In this document: in pieces, positions 18,471-29,511 of the stretch | How positions within the stretch are numbered: position 1 is the first letter of the stretch | Layout: each line of letters opens with the position of its first letter | Source: Chloroflexota bacterium | Lineage (GTDB): Bacteria; Chloroflexota; Chloroflexia; Chloroheliales; Chloroheliaceae | NCBI GenBank assembly: GCA_028287745.1 | Contig: JAQBPB010000040.1 | Span: forward strand, 62,001-126,000 | Direction: 5' to 3' | DNA length: 64,000 nt | Translations under genes and position numbers: made by a program | The notes under the pieces: model-generated | Seen by the model: the letters and a program-made list of their open reading frames with translations, nothing else | Told to the model about the DNA's origin: nothing | The model's database searches: none

Positions 18471-19202
18471 TTATTGTTGGCCTTCGTTACCGAACGCCCG
18501 CTTGACCTCATCTTTGGTAACCCGGTGAGTCATGTAATGCCATACCTGGTCGGCGGTTTCCCGGTCCCAGCCAAACATTTCGGCTCGCATATTAAAGCCT
18601 TTGCGATCATTTTCGGCTACCTGGTTTTCCACTTCATTCATCTGGGTGGTGGACAGGTTATTTAAAATGTCAGGACGTTGGTTTGTCATACTTTGTCCTC
18701 CAGAGGTGGGCGCCTCGGTTGCTCCAAAATTGGATTTATTTAACTGCTGGCTAGTATCCGGGCCGGGTCGGACATTAATTTTTCGTTGGAGAGTTTGTTG
18801 CAGGCTAGGTAGGGTCAGTCGTAGTACGCCATCTTCCAGGGTGGCATCGACCTGGTCCGGGTTTACCGGTTCAGGCAGGCGGATTGATCTTTGATAGGAA
18901 CCAACATGACGTTCTCGATAAAGGTAATTGCCCTGCCGGTGTTCTTCTTCCTGTTGCGTCTGGCCGCGCACCGTCAGCAGGTCGCGGTCGATATTAATTT
19001 CGACATTTTCGGGTTTAACCCCGGGCATGGCGGCGGTCAGCTCATAGCCTTTTTCGGTCACATGCAAGTCAACCGCCAGGCTTAAACTTTGATTGGTCTG
19101 GGCAAACCCGGCATTATTAAGACCCCGGTCTTCAAGCCAGCGGTCCATGGCATGCCGCATATTTTCCAGCTCGCGAAAAGGATTCCAGCGTTCCATACTC
19201 AT
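18471..19202 (-). CDS. Hsp20/alpha-crystallin family protein with C-terminal extension
   Basis: VDLHVTEKGYELTAAMPGVKPENVEINIDRDLLTVRGQ..., GVLRLTLP alpha-crystallin domain. Confidence 0.88.
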   Translation of the reverse strand: MSMERWNPFRELENMRHAMDRWLEDRGLNNAGFAQTNQSLSLAVDLHVTEKGYELTAAMPGVKPENVEINIDRDLLTVRGQTQQEEEHRQGNYLYRERHVGSYQRSIRLPEPVNPDQVDATLEDGVLRLTLPSLQQTLQRKINVRPGPDTSQQLNKSNFGATEAPTSGGQSMTNQRPDILNNLSTTQMNEVENQVAENDRKGFNMRAEMFGWDRETADQVWHYMTHRVTKDEVKRAFGNEGQQ

Positions 19203-19354
19203 AATAAACCTCCATTATGAAATAAGGTCTAGCTTTGCCTTTTTTATAGTACCTCAGAATTGCCGGTTTGGACCTGTACTTGCGGCTATAGCAAAAGTCT
19301 TTGTTTTGAGCAGGCAAATTTAAAGATCATTGCCAATAGCCGCCGTATTTGTTC

Positions 19355-21412
<2,058 letters not shown>

Positions 21413-21607
21413 TTCGTTGCAAACCTCCCTTTGTCACTTTAATTATTAGTTCTGCTTAAGCCTAAAAGATTGTTGAAAATTAGTCAAATAAACTAAACCC
21501 GGCAGACGGCACCGGGGATGTAAATGACCCCTTTTAGCGGAAGTGGTACAATAACTTCCCGGCTTTGCCGCTTTGTTAAACCGAAAAGACAGGACAAGAT
21601 AGGAATT

Positions 21608-23806
21608 ATGACAAGGCTTTTAACCATTGAAGAGGTAGCCCATTTTCCCCGGCCTGGCACGGAAGGCCCGCGCCGGTTTGAATTTACGCCCGACAGCGCC
21701 CGACTGTTGTACCTGGCAAGCGCGCCCGGTTCGCTGGTCCAGCAGCTCTGGTCGTACAGCCTGGCTTCCGGCGACCGGCACCAGTTGAGCGATATGGGCG
21801 GGTCGAGTCCGGCCCAGCTTTCCCGCGAAGAAGAACTGCTGCGAGAGCGCACCCGGACCCGGGAACTCGGCATCACCGATTTTCAGGTTGCTCCAAAAGC
21901 TTCACCCCTGGCTATCCTGGTATCGCTGGGCGGCTGGCTTTATTTCAAACAGGGCGACCAGGCATTCCGCCGGTTGGAAGGCACCCAGGGTGCTTTGAAT
22001 GCCCGGCTTAGCCCGGATGGGCAGCGGGTGGCTTTCGTCCGCCAGAATAACCTTTACCTGTTGGAACTGGCCGGGCCGGGCGACCCGCTGGCGCTGACCG
22101 CCGATACCGGCGAGGGCCTGACCAACGGCCTGGCCGAATATATCGCCCAGGAAGAAATGCACCGCCTGGACGGTTTCTGGTGGAGTCCTGACAGCCGCCG
22201 GATAGCTTTCGAACGAGTCGACAGCCGCGAAATCCCGGTTTTCACAATTTTACACCAGGGCCAATCGGCCGGGCGGGGCGAGCTTGAACAGCACCGCTAT
22301 CCTTTTGCCGGTGAAGCAAACGATAAAGTTGAACTGGGTATTATCGGCCTGCCGGTGAATGGCACTCCTTCGCCTGTCCGCTGGCTGGACCTTAACCTGT
22401 CCGGCGAAGCGGCCTCAACCCGGCCTGCCCCCCTGGCAGACGGGTACCTGGCCCGGGTGGCCTGGCGTTCGGCTGACAGCCTGGCGGTCCAGCTTGAGAC
22501 TCGCGACCAGCGCAACCTGCGCCTGGCCCTGTATGATGCCGGGGACAGCCGGTCCCAGGTGCTATTGGAAGAACAGGGCGACCCCTGGCTGAACCTGCAT
22601 GACCTGACTCACTTCCTGAAAAATGGCGAAATCCTGCTGGGTAGCGAGCGGACAGGCTACCGGCATCTTTACCTTTATGACGCGCAGGGCCGCGAAGTGC
22701 GCCAGCTTACGGCGGGCGACTGGCTGGTGACTGAGGTCAACCGCCTGGACGAGCAGAACCGGACCGTCTACTTTACGGCCACTAAAGACAGCCCCCTGGA
22801 ACGCCATCTTTACGTTGTTTCGCTGGACGGCGGAGAGCCGATCCGGTTGACAATCGAACCCGGCTGGCATACCGCAGAGGTATCTCCGGATGGGCAGTGG
22901 GTAGTTGACCGCTGGAGCAACCTGGAAACTCCTGTCCGAGTTACCCTGGGCCGGATTGCCCCCGGACAGCCGCTTCAACTTGTAACCACGCTCTACGATG
23001 ACCCGGCGATTAGCCTTTCTTCCCTGGACTTGCGGCAGCCGGTACTGGTACAGTTCCCGGCCGAAGACGGCACAATTTTGCACGGCGCGATCTATCATCC
23101 ATATCAGAATGATAGTGAAACATCCCAGGGGCCTTTCCCTTTGATTATGTCGGTCTATGGCGGCCCTGGAGCGCAGCGAGTCCAGAACACCTGGGATGTG
23201 ACCGTTGATATGCGGGCGCAGTACCTGGCCCAGCAGGGGTTTGTGGTTTTTAGAGTTGATAACCGGGGCAGCGCCAACCGGGGACTGGCTTTTGAAGGTG
23301 TCCTGGCGGGCCGCTTCGGAGAACCCGAATTGCGCGACCAACTGGCCGGGGTCGAATTCTTAACCGCCAAAGGTCTGGCCGACCCTGACCGGGTCGGTAT
23401 TTACGGTTGGAGCTACGGTGGTTACATGACCTGTATCGCCCTTCTGAAAGCGCCGGAAGTCTTTAAGGTGGGCGTGGCGGGTGCCCCGGTCACTTTCTTT
23501 GAGGGTTACGACACCCATTACACCGAACGCTACTTGCGGACCCCCCAGGACAACCCGGACGGTTACCGCGCCACTTCGGTGCTGCCGCTGGTTGGTAATT
23601 TACAGGGCAACCTGCTGCTCATTCACGGCCTGGTGGACGAAAATGTCCATTTCCGGCATTCGGCGGCTTTAATCGAGCGCCTGACCGAAGAGCAAAAGAA
23701 ATTCGACCTGATGATTTTGCCGGAAGAGCGCCATATGCCCCGTCAGGCGGCTACCCTGGGCTACCTGGAAAAACGGGTTACCGAATACTTTAAAGAAAAC
23801 CTTTAG
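21608..23806 (+). CDS. S9 family peptidase (DPP IV-like prolyl oligopeptidase)
   Basis: beta-propeller plus C-terminal GIYGWSYGGYMTCIAL nucleophile elbow, HGLVDENVHF; start revised to the internal ATG. Confidence 0.88.
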   Translation: MTRLLTIEEVAHFPRPGTEGPRRFEFTPDSARLLYLASAPGSLVQQLWSYSLASGDRHQLSDMGGSSPAQLSREEELLRERTRTRELGITDFQVAPKASPLAILVSLGGWLYFKQGDQAFRRLEGTQGALNARLSPDGQRVAFVRQNNLYLLELAGPGDPLALTADTGEGLTNGLAEYIAQEEMHRLDGFWWSPDSRRIAFERVDSREIPVFTILHQGQSAGRGELEQHRYPFAGEANDKVELGIIGLPVNGTPSPVRWLDLNLSGEAASTRPAPLADGYLARVAWRSADSLAVQLETRDQRNLRLALYDAGDSRSQVLLEEQGDPWLNLHDLTHFLKNGEILLGSERTGYRHLYLYDAQGREVRQLTAGDWLVTEVNRLDEQNRTVYFTATKDSPLERHLYVVSLDGGEPIRLTIEPGWHTAEVSPDGQWVVDRWSNLETPVRVTLGRIAPGQPLQLVTTLYDDPAISLSSLDLRQPVLVQFPAEDGTILHGAIYHPYQNDSETSQGPFPLIMSVYGGPGAQRVQNTWDVTVDMRAQYLAQQGFVVFRVDNRGSANRGLAFEGVLAGRFGEPELRDQLAGVEFLTAKGLADPDRVGIYGWSYGGYMTCIALLKAPEVFKVGVAGAPVTFFEGYDTHYTERYLRTPQDNPDGYRATSVLPLVGNLQGNLLLIHGLVDENVHFRHSAALIERLTEEQKKFDLMILPEERHMPRQAATLGYLEKRVTEYFKENL

Positions 23807-23829
23807 TAAAAAGTGTAAGGACTTTAATA

Positions 23830-24456
23830 ATGACCATTAGCGCAGAAAGGCGCGGACGGGCTTTCAGTGAGGCCCAGACTTTCGCCGAATTTATTGAATC
23901 AATGCAGGTTAACCAGGCCGATTTCCGGGCCAACTTTGCGTCTTACAGCTTGACCGAGGCTGAAAAGGCTTTCTTTGCCGGGCTGCCAGGGCCGCTCGAT
24001 GTGCTGGTACTGGCCCATGACTGGTGCGGCGATGTACTGGCAAACCTGCCGCTATTCGGCCGGATAGAGGCCGATACCGGCAAGCTGCGGCTGCATATTA
24101 TTCCCCGCGACCCGCATAATACCGATATTGCGGCGGCTTACCCCTATCCACTGGACGGCAGCACCCGAATTCCGGCTTACGTCTTCTTCAACCAGGCAGG
24201 TGAAGAACTGGGTGTTTTCATTGAGCGGCCCGCTGTCATAACCGCTTTACAAAAGGGCTGGTCGGCCGATTTCTTTGCGGCAAACCCGGGCCTGGAAGGG
24301 AAAAACAAGCCACTGGGCGACTTACCCGAGGAAGTAAAGCAGCCTTTATTGAAATATCTAAAAGCGCGCCGCCGGGAAGCTCAAGCGGAAGAAAAGGCCG
24401 CTATTTTGCAGGAAATCCAGCCTATCTTGAACCGGACCTTAACCCTGGTTAATTAG
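23830..24456 (+). CDS. Thioredoxin family protein
   Basis: LDVLVLAHDWCGDVLANLP...IPAYVFFNQAGEELG. Confidence 0.7.
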   Translation: MTISAERRGRAFSEAQTFAEFIESMQVNQADFRANFASYSLTEAEKAFFAGLPGPLDVLVLAHDWCGDVLANLPLFGRIEADTGKLRLHIIPRDPHNTDIAAAYPYPLDGSTRIPAYVFFNQAGEELGVFIERPAVITALQKGWSADFFAANPGLEGKNKPLGDLPEEVKQPLLKYLKARRREAQAEEKAAILQEIQPILNRTLTLVN

Positions 24457-24466
24457 GCATCCTTAT

Positions 24467-24504
24467 AAAACCCGCCTGGCGAAGTCTAACCGGGCGGGTT
24501 TTGT
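24467..24504 (+). terminator. Rho-independent terminator
   Basis: AAAACCCGCCtggcgaagtctaacCGGGCGGGTTTTGTTT. Confidence 0.8.
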
Positions 24505-24610
24505 TTGCCCGGCGTCCGGTCCTATTGCTTTACCCGGTCAAAACTTCTTTTGGTATATTTTTTGAGAAAAAAGGCCGGAAGTGACTAATACATAAGCCTG
24601 TTACGCCAAA

Positions 24611-24654
24611 TAAAATACCCCACCCAGGCTATTCTCCGGGTGGGGTATTTTTAT
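24611..24654 (-). terminator. Terminator downstream of bioY (symmetrical, possibly bidirectional)
   Basis: AAAATACCCCACCC...GGGTGGGGTATTTTT. Confidence 0.8.
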
Positions 24655-24672
24655 AAAGATATCCGGGACGGA

Positions 24673-25284
24673 CTAGTTGCGCTTTTTGCCATCCAGGTTG
24701 CGGACCATGCGCCAGGCTGCTGGAGTAGCAACCCCGGCCACGATGGATTTAATAATTCCGCCAATGATGAAAATGAAGAAGCCATTATTAAGGGCGGCGC
24801 TCCACTCCATTCCGGTCGCGAGCTTCAACCAGGGCACTCCGATGCCAAAAATAACCAGTTGCCCGGCGGCAAAGGTTGCGATAGCCAGCAAAGGTTTGCG
24901 GTCGGCGCCACGTTCAGCCGCATAGCCCATCAACCAGGCTGCCAGCGGGAAAGCTACCAGGTAGCCCCCGGTCGCTCCAAATACGACATTCAAGCCATGC
25001 CCGCCATTCGAGAATACCGGCAGGAAAAGGCCCATCATGAGGTAAAGCACCTGGGAAGCAGCGCCTCGCTTGGCTCCCAGGGAAGCCCCGGCGATGACCA
25101 CTGCAAGGGTCTGGCCGGTTACCGGGACCGGGGATGGCGGCACCGGAATTGAAATCTGCGCGCCCAACACCGTTATCAGCGCCCCGCCTATAATCAGGGC
25201 CGCATCTCGCAGGTGCGACCCTGGGATTACGTCCCCCAGGACTAGAGGCCGGTAAGGGCGGTTAGTAACAGTGGGAGAATACAT
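24673..25284 (-). CDS. bioY: Biotin transporter BioY
   Basis: IPVPPSPVPVTGQTLAVVIAGASLGAKRGAASQVLYLMMGLFLPVF...GATGGYL. Confidence 0.9.
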   Translation of the reverse strand: MYSPTVTNRPYRPLVLGDVIPGSHLRDAALIIGGALITVLGAQISIPVPPSPVPVTGQTLAVVIAGASLGAKRGAASQVLYLMMGLFLPVFSNGGHGLNVVFGATGGYLVAFPLAAWLMGYAAERGADRKPLLAIATFAAGQLVIFGIGVPWLKLATGMEWSAALNNGFFIFIIGGIIKSIVAGVATPAAWRMVRNLDGKKRN

Positions 25285-25610
25285 TTATAAAGCTCCTTTC
25301 ATCAGGAAAAACCCGAATCGTTTGTGTGTCCAATATATTTAAGTTTCTTGGTAAAAAGCTTAGCTTACTATACCCGGTAACTTACCGGAAACCGGGGCAA
25401 TAGTCAAATGGGGACGGTAATAACCGGCAAGTTAGACGGGCCTTTCCGGGGTAAAATCCAGGCAAATCAGCACTTTTTTGCCCATGCTGCGCAACTTAAC
25501 CCCTGCCGGTTCGTTATAAAAACTGAGGCTGGGACAGATTTTGCGCAACCTATGGCGACCGGCCGGAGCCGTCAGAATCTGGTCAAAAGCATTTGTAATG
25601 TGGTAGATAG

Positions 25611-25638
25611 TTGTATCTCACGCAATATATTGTATAAT
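25611..25638 (+). promoter_or_regulatory. Candidate sigma-A promoter TTGTAT-N16-TATAAT
   Basis: Boxes at 25611-25616 and 25633-25638 upstream of the secreted propeller gene. Confidence 0.5.
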
Positions 25639-25815
25639 GACCTGGGTAATATGCTACGTTCATCTCTACATTTCCGACTCCATCTACCGGGACCACTGAT
25701 TTTCTTAGCTCAATTTGTTTCCAGCAGAAAATAGTTAAAGGCTAAACTCACCTGTATAGCCTTGGCAAACCATTTACAGTGCATTCGAGCAACAGAATGG
25801 AAGGAATACGGCACG

Positions 25816-27849
25816 ATGAAGAAAAAGTATACCTTTGCGGTACTTTGCGCAATGGCGCTCATGATTCCTATGATGACCATGGTGGCACTGGCCGCTGATC
25901 CCACGTTTGGCAACACCCTGATTAGAAACCGGTGGGTCGAACAGGACCGGTTGGTTGGTTCACCCGGTGTGACCCGCCCTTACACCTGGGGCCCATCGGT
26001 CCCGGAAGCGCCAGCCGCCCGGCAGGAGCCCTATAACAGCTCTCCCAATGGTTCGCGTCAGGTCCAATACTTCGATAAGGCTCGCATGGAAATCAATGAT
26101 CCCGGCAAGGGCATTGTAACCTCCGGTCTGGCAGTTAAGGAGCTGGTAAGCGGTCTGCGCCAGGATGGCGACACCACTTTTACCCCGCTTCAGCCTTCCA
26201 GGACCCAGGTAGCCGGTGACGCCGTTTCGGTTAACCCGAATGCCCCGGTTTATGCTTCATTCAGCAGCGTAGTTACGCTTGGCGGAGTTGACTCTCGCTC
26301 CAAACCTAACGCAGTTGGCTCTACCATCAACGCTTTCATAGACAAAGCCGGTAACGTCAGCACCATCGTGACCCCGGAAAATATTACGGTCGGCGCTTTT
26401 GAAGCCAATACCGGCCATAATATCGCCAAACCTTTCTTTGACTTCATGAACCAGACCGGCCCGATCACTGACCCGATCAGCGGAAGCCGCCTGGAGAACC
26501 GCAAAGTTTACACCGACGACCCGACGACCAATGTCTTTGGTCTGGCTATCAGCGAAGCTTACTGGGTAAACACCAAAGTGGGCGGCGTGGACCGCCTGGT
26601 CCTGGTGCAGTTGTTCGAGCGCCGCGTCCTGACCTACAACCCGGCCCTTACTTCCAGCAAAGTTGAAATGGGCAACCTCGGCCAGCACTACTACCAGTGG
26701 CGCTATGTGGAGAGCCAGGTGGTCACTCCTCCACCGACCACTAGCGCTCCCACTAACTTTACCCAGTTGCGGGCTTCTTTCCTGGGTGAAGGCAAGCCTG
26801 CCGGTAATACCGATGGCGCGGTCGGCAACGTAAAGACCTACCCGGCCGGTACTTCCAGCAACTCTTCCCCGGTCTATGATGCAGCGCAGAAGCTGGCTAT
26901 CGTTGGCACCGCCGGTTCCGGCGTGGTCGCGGTTGACCTGAAGGACTTCAGCACTCCCGTCCAGAAATGGCAGTTCCCCAACCCCCTTAACGGCGTTAAC
27001 TTCAATAGCAACGTTATCCTGAGCGAAGGCGTTGTCTATATTGGCGCTGGCGATAACAAGGTCTACGCTATCAACGAAACAACCGGCAAACTGGTCTGGG
27101 CGACCGCAGCAGCCGGTGGCCCCATCACCACCGATGTGATGGTGGATACCGATAGTGTTTACTACATCGCGGACGGCAAACTCTACAGCGTAGAACGCAC
27201 CACAGGTAAGGCCAAATGGGGCCCGATTGTGGCGGCTGCGGGCGTTAACCTGACCACCAGCCCGGTTCAGGATAACAATGGCAACCTGTACGTGGCCGGT
27301 TCCGACAGCAAAGTTTATGCTTTCAAAAAGGACGGCCAGCCCGTCGCCGGTTTTAACTCAAGCGTTCTGGACGGTACAATTTCCGCCCGGCCCGCTTTTG
27401 GTAACGGCCACCTTTACCTGGTAACTTCGACCGGTAAATTGTATTCCATGAATACTGACGGCTCCATCCTGCCGCCCCACACCTTTACGGTTGGGAAAGG
27501 TATCTACACCTCTCCGGCCATTGTAACCGTCGCCGGTTCGGTCCGGGTGTATGTCGGGACCGATGATGGCACTGTCTACGGTTTAGACGCCAATAACGTC
27601 TCGGCCACTCCGCAGTTTGCTTTTGGGGTACCGGGTGCCCCGGCCATCCGCTCAAGCATTGCCGTAGTCGGTGACTTTATCTACTTCGGCGCGGAAGACA
27701 AAAAAATCTACCGGGTCGAGGCTAACAAATCGTCCAACTACCTGGTTCTTGCCACTGCCGATGAAACCTTTGGTACCATTTCGCCGGTAATTAACGGCGG
27801 TTATCTGGTAATCGCTTCGCAGGCCGGAACACTTTACTTCGTTAAATAA
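25816..27849 (+). CDS. Secreted PQQ-like beta-propeller protein with N-terminal LGFP-like module
   Basis: Signal MKKKYTFAVLCAMALMIPMMTMVALA; repeated VYAINETTGKLVWA / VYGLDANN blades; start revised to ATG at 25816. Confidence 0.75.
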   Translation: MKKKYTFAVLCAMALMIPMMTMVALAADPTFGNTLIRNRWVEQDRLVGSPGVTRPYTWGPSVPEAPAARQEPYNSSPNGSRQVQYFDKARMEINDPGKGIVTSGLAVKELVSGLRQDGDTTFTPLQPSRTQVAGDAVSVNPNAPVYASFSSVVTLGGVDSRSKPNAVGSTINAFIDKAGNVSTIVTPENITVGAFEANTGHNIAKPFFDFMNQTGPITDPISGSRLENRKVYTDDPTTNVFGLAISEAYWVNTKVGGVDRLVLVQLFERRVLTYNPALTSSKVEMGNLGQHYYQWRYVESQVVTPPPTTSAPTNFTQLRASFLGEGKPAGNTDGAVGNVKTYPAGTSSNSSPVYDAAQKLAIVGTAGSGVVAVDLKDFSTPVQKWQFPNPLNGVNFNSNVILSEGVVYIGAGDNKVYAINETTGKLVWATAAAGGPITTDVMVDTDSVYYIADGKLYSVERTTGKAKWGPIVAAAGVNLTTSPVQDNNGNLYVAGSDSKVYAFKKDGQPVAGFNSSVLDGTISARPAFGNGHLYLVTSTGKLYSMNTDGSILPPHTFTVGKGIYTSPAIVTVAGSVRVYVGTDDGTVYGLDANNVSATPQFAFGVPGAPAIRSSIAVVGDFIYFGAEDKKIYRVEANKSSNYLVLATADETFGTISPVINGGYLVIASQAGTLYFVK

Positions 27850-27867
27850 GATTCATTCCTGAATCTT

Positions 27868-27902
27868 AAAAGCCGTTCCCTTGACCGGGAGCGGCTTTTT
27901 TT
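27868..27902 (+). terminator. Rho-independent terminator
   Basis: AAAAGCCGTTCCCttgaCCGGGAGCGGCTTTTTTTG. Confidence 0.8.
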
Positions 27903-27944
27903 GACCGGCATTTCGTCCGGTAGAATAGTAGAAATTACTTCAAA

Positions 27945-29090
27945 TCAGGCGACAGCGACAGGCTGGAGAATGACTTTTGTCCAGCCTGAGTCACGCGCGT
28001 CAAAGTGCTTGTACGCGTCGGGGGCTTTGTCCAGGGTAATCTTGTGCGATACGATAAAGGAGGGTTTAACCCTGCCAGCGTGAATCATGTCGCGCAACTG
28101 GCGGTTGTAAGTTTTAACGTTGCACTGGCCGGTGCCCATACTCTGGCCTTTGTTCCAGAAGAGACCATAATCGAATGTAATTTCCCCTTTCTTGCCCAGC
28201 GGGTCCGGACTATTAGGGTCCTTCGGCACGAAAACGCCTACTACCCCGATTCTGCCGGTGAATTTGACCGATTTTACAAGGTCGTTCAAGGTCATGTTAG
28301 GGTGTTCATGGCCCTGCGGGTCATGGCTCTGGTAGCCAACACACTCGCAACCCCGGTCTGCACCTATTCCGTTCGTCAGGGCCATTACCTGTTCAACCGG
28401 GGAGCCTTTTGAGTCGTCAATCGGAATAGCCCCGAGCGATTCGACCAGTTTGAGCCGGTCAGGATGCCGGTCAACCACCATAACTTGCCTGGCTCCTTTA
28501 ACCGTTGCGGAGAGCGCGGCCATCAGGCCGACCGGGCCTGCCCCGTAAATAACCACCGACTCCCCGGGCTGTACGCAGGCAAGTTCGGTGGCATGCCATC
28601 CGGTCGGGAAAATGTCGGAAAGCATCACATAATCGGCCTGTTTTTCCTGGGCATCTTCGGGCAGCCGCAGGCAATTAAAGTCGCCATAGGGAACACGCAG
28701 GTATTCCGCCTGACCACCAGGATATGGCCCCATGTCGGCAAAGCCAAAGGCAGCCCCGGCCATGCCCGGGTTCATAGTCAGGCAAAAAGCGGTTAGCTGG
28801 CGTTCGCAGTTCGCACAATGGCCACATGAAACATTGAATGGGATGGCGACCCAGTCGCCTACCTTAATCTTGTCAACAGCATTACCAACTTCGACCACCT
28901 GGCCGAGATTTTCGTGACCAAAAACCCTACCTTTTTCAAAGCTGGTCCGGCCCTCGTACATATGTAAATCCGAGCCGCAAATATTAGTACTGGTGATTTT
29001 TACCAGTACATCGGTGGGTCGTTCAATCTTCGCGTCCGGTACCTCTTTTACCATGACTTCGCGTGGGCCATTGTAGACTACTGCTTTCAT
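27945..29090 (-). CDS. Zinc-dependent alcohol dehydrogenase, formaldehyde dehydrogenase (glutathione-independent)-like
   Basis: CGSDLHMYEGRTSFEKGRVFGHENLGQVVEVG; YGAGPVGLMAALSA; start revised to ATG at 29090. Confidence 0.88.
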   Translation of the reverse strand: MKAVVYNGPREVMVKEVPDAKIERPTDVLVKITSTNICGSDLHMYEGRTSFEKGRVFGHENLGQVVEVGNAVDKIKVGDWVAIPFNVSCGHCANCERQLTAFCLTMNPGMAGAAFGFADMGPYPGGQAEYLRVPYGDFNCLRLPEDAQEKQADYVMLSDIFPTGWHATELACVQPGESVVIYGAGPVGLMAALSATVKGARQVMVVDRHPDRLKLVESLGAIPIDDSKGSPVEQVMALTNGIGADRGCECVGYQSHDPQGHEHPNMTLNDLVKSVKFTGRIGVVGVFVPKDPNSPDPLGKKGEITFDYGLFWNKGQSMGTGQCNVKTYNRQLRDMIHAGRVKPSFIVSHKITLDKAPDAYKHFDARDSGWTKVILQPVAVA

Positions 29091-29465
29091 GTATTGAACC
29101 TCTTTCTTTTCAGGGTGCCTGGGTTGCTTAAGAAACATGGCTGTTTTGCAAGTGACGCTACTTTATGCGGATGGTTGAACGGGAACTTTTTAAACTTGCG
29201 TGAATTTCCTGACCGGGCTCAAATATAAAAGTAGTAGTCTGGTCTTACCAGGGCGAAGCTTATACTGGTGGGTAAAGGTTTAAAGGTGTAAAAATATGAT
29301 GGGAAATCGAACCGGGCGGTGCTTATAACTATAATAAAATCAAAAAGGTGATTACTGATCAATATCTAAAAGAACAGCCAACTTAAAAAATGTAACATGC
29401 CCGCCGGGCACATTCTACCGCCTTTCGGTTATACCTTCCGTTTAACCGGGCAAATAACTTTGAAT

Positions 29466-29494
29466 TAAAAAAGGCCAAAGTTTTTGCTTTGGCC
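29466..29494 (-). terminator. Terminator downstream of PP2C gene
   Basis: AAAAAAGGCCAAAGtttttGCTTTGGCC. Confidence 0.7.
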
Positions 29495-29511
29495 TCAGAC
29501 ATTCAAACCTT

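Noticed and set aside
22562-23341. 259-aa minus-strand ORF opposite the S9 peptidase
   Set aside because: Antisense to a well supported gene.
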